Source: Hymenopellis radicata (taxonomy: Eukaryota; Basidiomycota; Agaricomycetes; Agaricales; Physalacriaceae). Taken from it: DNA of 64,000 nucleotides. Positions 56,812 through 64,000 of this stretch are shown piece after piece. Below the pieces are notes generated by a model that saw only the letters and a program-made list of their open reading frames with translations, did not search any database and was not told the origin of the DNA. Each line of letters begins with the position of its first letter. Position 1 is the first letter of the stretch. Where the stretch lies: contig JADNRX010000115.1 in assembly GCA_015501595.1 (NCBI GenBank), positions 62,001 through 126,000 on the forward strand. Direction: 5' to 3'. The position numbers were made by a program, and so were the translations under genes.

Positions 56812-58124
56812 TCAAGCATGTTGCGCCACGGCCCACGGCACCCTCCGGACCCTGACTCGTCCATTTACTCGTAGCACCCAGATTTTCGTCCGAAGTACAC
56901 ATTGCTCCTCCGTTTGATCTTGGTCGAGCTCCCCAGCTTCGTCGGCTGTCCCTTCTTCCTGGTCACCTTCAATCATCTCGCCTTTGCTATCCATCTCCTT
57001 CCCGCCATAGCTGAAGAACGAGCTCCATCCAATCGTTTGCAAAGACTTGAGTTTCTGCGCCATAATTAGACTCGCTGCCAGCTCGTGATGTCGAACCTCC
57101 TTCTCCTTATCGGTACAGATATCGCACTCGGGGCTCGGGGGTGATGCCCGTTGGGCGTCCACTTGGTATCGAGGTGCATGTGCCATATGCGCGTATAGGA
57201 GGTCGTCCGAGGAAACGTACACACCGAGGTGCAGATTAGCGAGAGTCTTGATGGGTCTGAGGGCTTCGGCGAATGAGGTCTGTTCAGAGGAATTGAAGAG
57301 CATGAAATGAAAGCGCATATAACGACGAACCGCCATATCTTGGGCATCCAGGTAGCGTTGAGGAATGGGGCAATGTACAACGAGATCCATACTTTGTTCC
57401 AAGCAGTACCAGCAGTGGCTGAAGTCCAATCGTTCGGTGCAGCTAAGATAGAGATTGGTGATTCTAGGGAATGAGAGTGAAATAACGCGAAGCAAGGAGG
57501 CATCGATGCGAGGGAGTGCAGTGAGCGTCAAGCTGGTGAGTTTGAGAGCAATATTTCCAGGGGAATCTAACAGGTTCTGGAAGATGCGCTTGGCGCAAAG
57601 GTGTTGGGTAGAGAGTCCTTCGGAGGAAAAGTTGAGCGTAAGATCGTGAAGGTTCGTGAACATGGCAAGACGGGTGAGCTTGGGAGTCAGGATTTTTGTC
57701 GGAGCGCTGAGGCTTCTGTACGCATATATTTAGATTGCGAAATAGGTGATGGAAGAAAAACGTACTTGACCCAAGAAAACCCTCCAGATCCGTCCTGCCT
57801 TGCTTCTGAGGATAGTAGTAGCATGAAGGTCGACGACCACTGCGTATCCGTAGCGAGATGTAGCGTTCTGAGATAATGTCGGAAGACGAGCTCGCGGAGA
57901 CTCCACGAGGCTATCGCGATGGCTTTGAGCGGAGAGAAAACATCGGGTATATTACTGCTCAGTGCGTCGATAACAGCGAGGTGCACGATACAGTCGAGGA
58001 TCTCTGTCGGAAGAACGGGCGAGGAAAGACAAGGCTCAGCGATGGCGCGATGCGTGCGCGAAAGGACTTGGAAATGCCGTTTGCGTTCGCTGAGTTGCGA
58101 GGAAGTTCTACGAAACAGAACCAT
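56812..58124 (-). CDS. F-box/LRR-like protein 1
   Basis: Two exons. Exon 1 starts MVLFRRTSSQLSERKRHF at about 58124 and has the F-box-like core LPTEILDCIVHLAVIDA, then SWSLRELVFRHYLRTLHLA. The intron (gtacgt to gtacag) joins WVK|SLSAPTK. Exon 2 has leucine-rich stretches (FTNLHDLTLNF, ALKLTSLTLTALPRIDASL, FPRITNLYLSC, LANLHLGVYVS) and a highly acidic segment (GEMIEGDQEEGTADEAGE), ending VPWAVAQHA. Agaricomycetes have large families of such proteins, thought to be substrate adaptors of SCF ubiquitin ligases; which substrate is unknown. The acidic insertion and mixed repeats make it a divergent member. Confidence 0.72.
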
Positions 58125-59227
58125 AATGGAGGAAATGTAAGAAATAGAGCAGAGCAAAAAGTATGGGACTGGGGATGATGGAAGCAATCTGGGAAGGAAG
58201 GAAACGCGTGATCGGACGCGTCTTCTCAGTTCTGCCTGGCATTGCTAAAACTACTACTACGTTCTGCGAAGAGAATATCAGTATCATCAGGTGTAAACTG
58301 TATGTATGTCTTCGATGCATCTCATTTTGCTTTCCAATGCGCCTGCACGAGGTCACCAAACGCGTCGACGCCTTTCAAATCCCCAAACATAGGAGCTGAA
58401 CATCTCATACACGAACAACAAGGTCTTCGTCGTTGCCCATCCGATCTGTGCCAACCTCCAGGCGATGCATTTCCCACTGGTAAGTACAAAACAAAGAACC
58501 AGCAAGAATCCGGACTGCCAGTATCGTACTAAAATGCTTTGATGATGACTGGCGTGTAGCCAGTAAGACGACGACGAACCATTAATCAACAATTGGCCGT
58601 TTCGATAGACGTCATGCTAGCGGAAAGCGTGAACTGGCTCCTCTGAGTAATTGTGCATAAACACAAGGAGAGGAAGAGTATCGCTTATCCAAACTTTTCC
58701 CAGGTGACTAAACGCGACAAAAGTTTATAGAGTGATTGTGAAGGTGTCGTGATGTCGGAAAGCTGCGATGCCTTGTCTTGCGTTCCGTCCGAAAAGTCTG
58801 GGTACCTTGACATATGCGGGGCATTGTCCAGCAAGAGAGGCGATTGTTGAAAGTGGTCTGGCGAAGCACATACCGGAAGTGTATGCGGTAAGACGCGAGT
58901 GTACAAGCGGTTATTTTCATTGCTGGTGTAATCCACACCCAGGTAATCGATAATGCGCTACTAGTGAGCAAGTCCATACAATTCGTCGATGATTTCTAAC
59001 AAAGTTAGCAACACTCAGCATCCAAGACATACAACGCACCTTGCTCTTTGTAAAATGGAGGGAGAGCGGTCAAACCCCCGATCATACGAGTCAAATTAAA
59101 TAACCAATCGAGCGCCACATAACCGCCTGCATCTACCATCTAGTATGAAGCAGTGACCCAAAACCGGAGATCGAGTAAAAATAAGTAACGCAGTATCAGT
59201 AGATCCGTCCGTGATAGTACATGCCCT
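58125..59227. other. Intergenic
   Basis: Short open frames without domains on both strands. It probably contains the promoter of F-box gene 1 and the 3' end of F-box gene 2. Confidence 0.4.
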
Positions 59228-60889
59228 TCAAACAGTCAATATCAACAAATCCGCTGCAGTCAACGTCTCAGCAATCACATCCAAAAACTGCCACTCAAAA
59301 TGCTCCCTCGGCTCCAGCAGACATTCCGATTCCAGCTCCATATTCTCCCATGAAACCAAAGACCGCTCCAATGGCCGCCGACACCAAACATCACTCTCAC
59401 TAGCTCTCCGCATGACATGCGTCTCCTCCAGCCTGACCTCCCTCAGTTGTTTGCAATTCCTATTCCACGCTTTCACAAGCGACACCGCATGTGCAATGGT
59501 CTGGGGCGTCTGACACACAGCAGGTGCCTTGGAGCGCGGCGACGACGACGCGAGGAGATGGCGCTTGTACCACTTGTATCTCCGCGCATAGGACAGATGC
59601 CTTGATCGCAAACGACATATTTGCGCGCGCGAAAGATGGGGATACTTTTCCAGAAACTGCGAGCCAAGCCCCACGAGATCATCCTAATAAGGGTTTTAGT
59701 GGGATTAGAGGGGAGCAAGGGAGTTGAAATTTCGCCCACCTCGCCGGGGGTCTCGCGGAGGAATTTGATGCGAAGGTCGTACAGGTCGTCGAATAACTGT
59801 GTGACAGCGTGCAGTATCTCAATGTCCCACGTCGAGATGAAGATATCCAATGTCCGGAGTTTGGGCTTGATCCTTGATATGTTATAGAGGAGGTCAATGG
59901 TCGGCTGTCCCTGGTGCTCAATGTCACAGACATGAAGATGTTGAATGGGTCGGTCGGAGTGCAGAAAATGTCATCGTCGCCCACGCGTTCCCCCCGAGAT
60001 ATTCCAATTTCGGTAAGAGGTCGGGTGGAACTCTTATGTGCGTATCGAGCTGCCCAACTGTCTTTAACTTGGTCACATGGTGTCCACAGTGAGCTAAAAA
60101 CGCGCACAGGGCCGTCTCATGTGGGGTGGTAGGTGCCGAGGAGTTGACTTTCAATGAAAGCTCGAGCGACACAAGGTTTTGGGGTAGATCGAACGGTTCT
60201 CCGTCATATCCCGCCAATCTCCTTGAAAGGAAACCCGCAGACTCGTTCTCCCAGTCGACGCGCAGGACACGGATAGTTGGGCAGGTGACAAGATGAAGAT
60301 AATGGCAACGCGTCCGTCCTTGTTGGCGGTTGCCCAAAATAACGTTTCCCAACAGCGTCAGATGTGTTAGCTGTAGTCCGGCTAATTCGATGACTGATTC
60401 GACAGACTCGGGGTTGGAATCGAAGATGTTGTCTACAAGAGACAGGCGCTTTAATTGGTGAAGAGTCTGGAGGGTGCGATAAAACGCGCCGGGAATGGAT
60501 GATGCACAGATCTCCAGAGCTTGGAGGTTGGGGAACGACGTAACCCGGTTCCACACCTCGGAGCGCATGCGACCGTACGACGGGGGCGCATCAGATCTAC
60601 TCCGCGTTAAAGCGCAGAGCGTCATGGATGTGGGGACTTCCACAATGTTATCTGAGCGGTTCTGCCAGAATGGCAGATTCTGTTGGAAGTGGTTCAAGTC
60701 CATGAATCGGAGGGAGCGGTACAGCGGCCGCAAGGCGAGCTTGTAGAATTTATGACAGGTGATGAGGACGTTGTACAGATCCGTGGGGTCCAGTTGCTCG
60801 AAGATGAGGATCCAGTATTCATTTGATAGTCGTTGTGCCATGTAGGCGACCATATCCTGAGAGGATAGAAGCCTGATAGAAGTGGACAT
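59228..60889 (-). CDS. F-box/LRR-like protein 2, two frame breaks
   Basis: Starts MSTSIRLLSSQDMVAYM at 60889. The F-box core is EYWILIFEQLDPTDLYNVL with CHKFYKLALRPLYRSL. Leucine-rich segments follow (FPNLQALEICASSIPGAFY, LKRLSLVDNIF, LQLTHLTLLGN, PTIRVLRVDWE, LPQNLVSLELSLK, LLPKLEYLGG). The frame then slips at 59990-59995 (six C on the plus strand) and again near 59951-59958, after which RPIQHLHVCDIEHQGQP, LRTLDIFISTWDIEILHAV and DDLYDLRIKFLRETPGE continue, and a last exon ends TLTAADLLILTV at 59228. It lies next to F-box gene 1 on the same strand, so an old tandem pair is possible, but the two are not closely alike. Confidence 0.72.
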
Positions 60890-61823
60890 ACTGTGATAGT
60901 GGTCTTTGGTGTGCGCAAGTCACACTGATGCTGCCGAAGCTGATGAGACGCATTGAGAGAGTAAAATGAACAGAGTCAAATAGAGCGCACTTTTTCTTGG
61001 ATGTTCGTGCTAGAATGAATGAGGCCTTGACGATAGATGATGGTGGGGAAAGGAAACCCCGTGATGTAATGATCGAGGTGTCAGTGTCACGGTCGAACTA
61101 TTTGTTGCCAACAAACCTTCACGATGTCAAACACACATTCTCAGAGATATACGTACTGCCCCTGAGAAATTATTGCCACGATTAGTGCACGATTCGACCG
61201 ACTTGACTAATTTGTCCCCGGTCAACAGGAGGAATGTTTTGGTACAGTTCGATGCCGCGTTTCTGTGCTTTTCTCTGGTCATATGCGTTACTTGTTACTG
61301 AGGTCTCTCTCGAAGAAGAATTTGCCTCTATTGTATGTAAATGCTCTTGAATACGCCATGCTCCTGATTCTGAGCTTCCCTTTACGTATACGTATGGACG
61401 AAGGCATCTAGCATTGGGCATTGGGTTCAATGCTTGTAAAGTAAACATACTAAATGCGATGCGTTGCATACACTTCATAAATTATCCAAAGATACATAAA
61501 TCCTCTTTCCTGATACGCTGCTGTACTTATAGAATCATGTTACTGTAAGTATAACTCAACTCTTCTCGTTCAAATGGCATCGGGCCGAAATAGGCGGGCA
61601 ACAATGTGCCTGTGACGTCACAGTGTCTTCTCCAACCCCTTCTTCCTTTCGCACACTCAACACCTCGTCGACGCGCCTGCACTACACACCTCAGTCATTC
61701 GCCTAAACGTCGTCGATTTCTTGCCTCGCCTTCAACAAATTCTGTCTTCATCGGTGTGTTCCCCATTCATTAGTCCTGTCTCGTCAGTCTCACCTTCAAC
61801 TCCAGCAAAGCCAAACTTCAGGA
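60890..61823. other. Divergent promoter region
   Basis: It separates F-box gene 2 (minus) from the membrane protein gene (plus). The right 200 bases are pyrimidine-rich (ccttcttcctttcgc, tcaccttcaactcc), as is common upstream of basidiomycete starts. No gene was seen. Confidence 0.5.
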
Positions 61824-62765
61824 ATGGTGCAAACTAAGAGACCCACGTTCCCTCCCCCTTCTATGACCTCGAGGTCGAACTCAGCTCAAGCCCTTCCTTC
61901 AAGAAAGAAGGGCGTCAAGAGCAACGCGCAAAATCTCCCAAAACCATCGCATGGTTCAACGACCCCAGTGCCTTCTCCCCTCTCCCAACCGATAACCGCC
62001 TCGTCTCCGCCGACGCCTCCTTCCAAGTCACCAAAGAAGAAGGCAAAGTCTAAAAAATCCTTCTCCAAGGCCGCGGAAAAGGCAAAGCCCCTCGCTGGTT
62101 CATCATTTGCGCGCATATTTCCCTACCTTCTCTTCATATTAACAGTGTACGCCGTTGCTGTATGCCCGCAGGACGCGACCACCTCGGACCCCGTATGCAA
62201 AGCCGCATCTGTCTGGAAAGCCAAGGTCATGGAGCCCTATATCATGCCCCACGTTCTCGAGATACGCCAGGATCCCCGTGTCCGGTACCTCGAGAATAGG
62301 GTAATCTTCCCGACGTACGATACTGTCATTATGCCTGCTTATCATGGCGTTCACACTATCTGGCGGCCGTTCTACGACAAGACGTTGCTTCCATTTTACG
62401 ACAACACCCTCCATCCAAAGATTCGCCCCTATACGAAGCAAGCCCATGTATATGCCATGCGCATACGTCGTGCTGCGTACCCGTACGTGAAGCGCGTTTG
62501 GAGCGTTTATGACGCGGTGTTGCCGTATATCGAGGAGGTATATGCTAGGCTGAAAACGGCATATACCTATTTGGAACCGCACATCATAGACGTTTATCAT
62601 GCTGCCCTGCCATACATCCAAGCCGCATATCGCAGTCTGATGCTACTTGTTCAGGACGCGAGGGACAAGGCGAGAGTGCTTAGGAGGGTATACGTCGATC
62701 CACATGTTGAAAAGATGTGGGCCAAGGTTAACGAGCAGCGTACAGAAGTGGACGCCGAGTTGTGA
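61824..62765 (+). CDS. Single-pass membrane protein with tyrosine-rich helical repeats
   Basis: A 313-residue, apparently intronless gene. Residues 1-90 are basic and serine/proline-rich (SPPTPPSKSPKKKAKSKKS). One membrane helix follows at about 96-116 (ARIFPYLLFILTVYAVAV). The rest is a series of degenerate helical repeats with Tyr-Pro spacing: PHVLEIRQDPRVRYL, IMPAYHGVHTIWRPFYDK, LLPFYDNTLHPKIRPYTK, AYPYVKRVWSVYDAVLPYI, AYTYLEPHIIDVYHAALPY. I do not recognise the family with certainty; the layout is somewhat like the fungal She10 type. The cytosolic basic tail and lumenal repeats are inference from charge. ATG at 61824 in gaATGG. No obvious neighbours with related function. Confidence 0.75.
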   Translation: MVQTKRPTFPPPSMTSRSNSAQALPSRKKGVKSNAQNLPKPSHGSTTPVPSPLSQPITASSPPTPPSKSPKKKAKSKKSFSKAAEKAKPLAGSSFARIFPYLLFILTVYAVAVCPQDATTSDPVCKAASVWKAKVMEPYIMPHVLEIRQDPRVRYLENRVIFPTYDTVIMPAYHGVHTIWRPFYDKTLLPFYDNTLHPKIRPYTKQAHVYAMRIRRAAYPYVKRVWSVYDAVLPYIEEVYARLKTAYTYLEPHIIDVYHAALPYIQAAYRSLMLLVQDARDKARVLRRVYVDPHVEKMWAKVNEQRTEVDAEL

Positions 62766-64000
62766 AGGTGGTTGGAAGTCTTTGGAACAGCGGCCGAGAA
62801 CCAGAAACGCGGTGGATTGGTGCGGCTCACGCCACGAGTATTATCTCAAGGTCAGCTTCGGCGTCAGTCCGAAGAGTGCGTAAGTGATCGAGGATCACGC
62901 CAGGAGACAGACGAGAACATGTGCCAGTTTATCTGAGGTGGTCGATGTTGGGAGAATGGGACATGGCTTTCTATGACACGGTAAAAATCGTCTTCTTATT
63001 GTAGCGCCCCGAATAGTTTTTCATTCAAGTTTGAAGCAGTGTACATATATCTGTATAGTATTCCCATTTAAATACAGTACACCACTTCATCTCAGCTTCT
63101 ACGATTAGACTTGCACTACAAATGCTTCGAGCTTCTTCCTTGCAATCTCTGAGTCATTTTTCCGAAGTGGGACATCATAGTAACAGGAAAACAGACTGTC
63201 CTCAGGTTGGTTCTCGCATGTGGTCCAATTGACGGGCGTGGTCGGGTTGGGAAACTGAATGGGTGAAAAATATAAACGATGGGGCGCGACGAACAAGATC
63301 CCCAAGCGTCGAAGAAAATAAAAGAGGGAGAATAACACAACCTCACAGAAAATGCGTCAAAGAGCGCGAAGTAGAATGAAAGCTGGATGACAACTCGTAC
63401 CCGCTCTTCATCTAATATATCATGGCAGAACAGCACAGCACCGCGGCCTGACCGTACCGCACGGATACTCAGAGTAGATAGAAGAAAAGCCGCGCGCTGG
63501 GTAATGTGGCGCTGAATTTAGATGGGTGGGATCCGTCTCTTGAATTCGGTCTCAATCTGCGACCGTTTTAGGACAAGCGCCTTTGAATACTGCCAATGAA
63601 GACTGCATCTCAAATGTCTGTAGAAATTTCAAGCTTTGTGGATGGTGGAAGTAAAGAGAAGTTCGGGACCCGGGCCGGACAAAGTATGGCCTTTCTGACC
63701 ATCATCATCATGCAACCTAGATCTGCGCTTTACGACCAGTTCGCACAACGTTCCAGTCGTAGGTGGCGACCCACACCGCCAGTTGCACCGGCTGCTTTAG
63801 ACGAAGAATATGGGACACATAATAAATGGACGGCGTCACAGTTGGACCAGACCTTGCAGCTATGATAGTCCCCTACAGAAGGATCGTGCAGACGTGTCGT
63901 TTCCTTTGTCCTGAAGGTGGTGGTGTTGGTGTTGTATATTCAGGAGCGTGGACTTCAGCGCATGCGATGACTAAAATCTGTTATGACCGTCAAAGGCTTG
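62766..64000. other. Right edge, no gene supported
   Basis: The presumed 3' UTR of the membrane protein, then short open frames without domains (for example 63116-63436 minus, hydrophobic, and 63596-63865 plus). Nothing else is supported. Confidence 0.4.

Overview
The window looks like about 64 kb of a mushroom-forming basidiomycete (Agaricomycete) nuclear genome. The reasons are densely intron-split genes with short introns (about 50-60 bases, GT-AG with several GC-AG), a Ty1/copia LTR retrotransposon, small hAT-like non-autonomous elements, a multi-exon fungal P450, a MYND-finger protein, F-box/LRR-like proteins and gene families that look lineage specific. No rRNA, CRISPR or operon-like structure was seen.

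Layout. 0.9-10.5 kb holds metabolic and organellar genes, all on the minus strand: an extended short-chain reductase, the mitochondrial Hsp70 escort protein Zim17, a peroxisomal dienoyl-CoA isomerase ending in AKL, a zeta-crystallin-like reductase and tRNA 2'-phosphotransferase. The last two are joined by a local tandem duplication that left fragments of both genes, one of them interrupted by a 570-base insert. 11.7-14.6 kb is an RTC4-domain protein. 15.8-25.7 kb is an accessory block with three full-length-looking members and one fragment of a gene family I do not recognise, small segmental duplications, and a TPR-SET methyltransferase-like gene. 26.1-29.9 kb has a CYS3/Zip1-type bZIP factor and a cytochrome P450. 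32.7-38.2 kb is a very young copia element with two LTRs that differ by one base. 41.0-44.2 kb carries HP1, the exon-junction protein Y14 and a MYND-finger protein. 44.6-45.3 kb is a hAT-like MITE that encloses a tRNA-like sequence, two hairpins and a G-tract. 46.9-54.7 kb has an acidic-tail protein, the TFIIIC 90-kDa-type subunit and a KAT14-like GNAT acetyltransferase with a MITE in its first intron. 55.5-62.8 kb has an unknown conserved-looking protein, two F-box/LRR-like proteins and a tyrosine-rich single-pass membrane protein.

Two window-wide patterns matter when reading the gene models. First, at least 14 places in otherwise conserved genes break frame by one base, and most would be restored by one more base in a short homopolymer. 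This suggests uncorrected indels in the assembly rather than many pseudogenes. Second, at least five introns use GC donors, several with the best-known GC consensus.

The genes do not form one pathway. Housekeeping genes (Zim17, Tpt1, HP1, Y14, TFIIIC, KAT14-like) are interleaved with a repeat-rich accessory block. The most plausible undescribed content is the 15.8-25.7 kb paralogue cluster.
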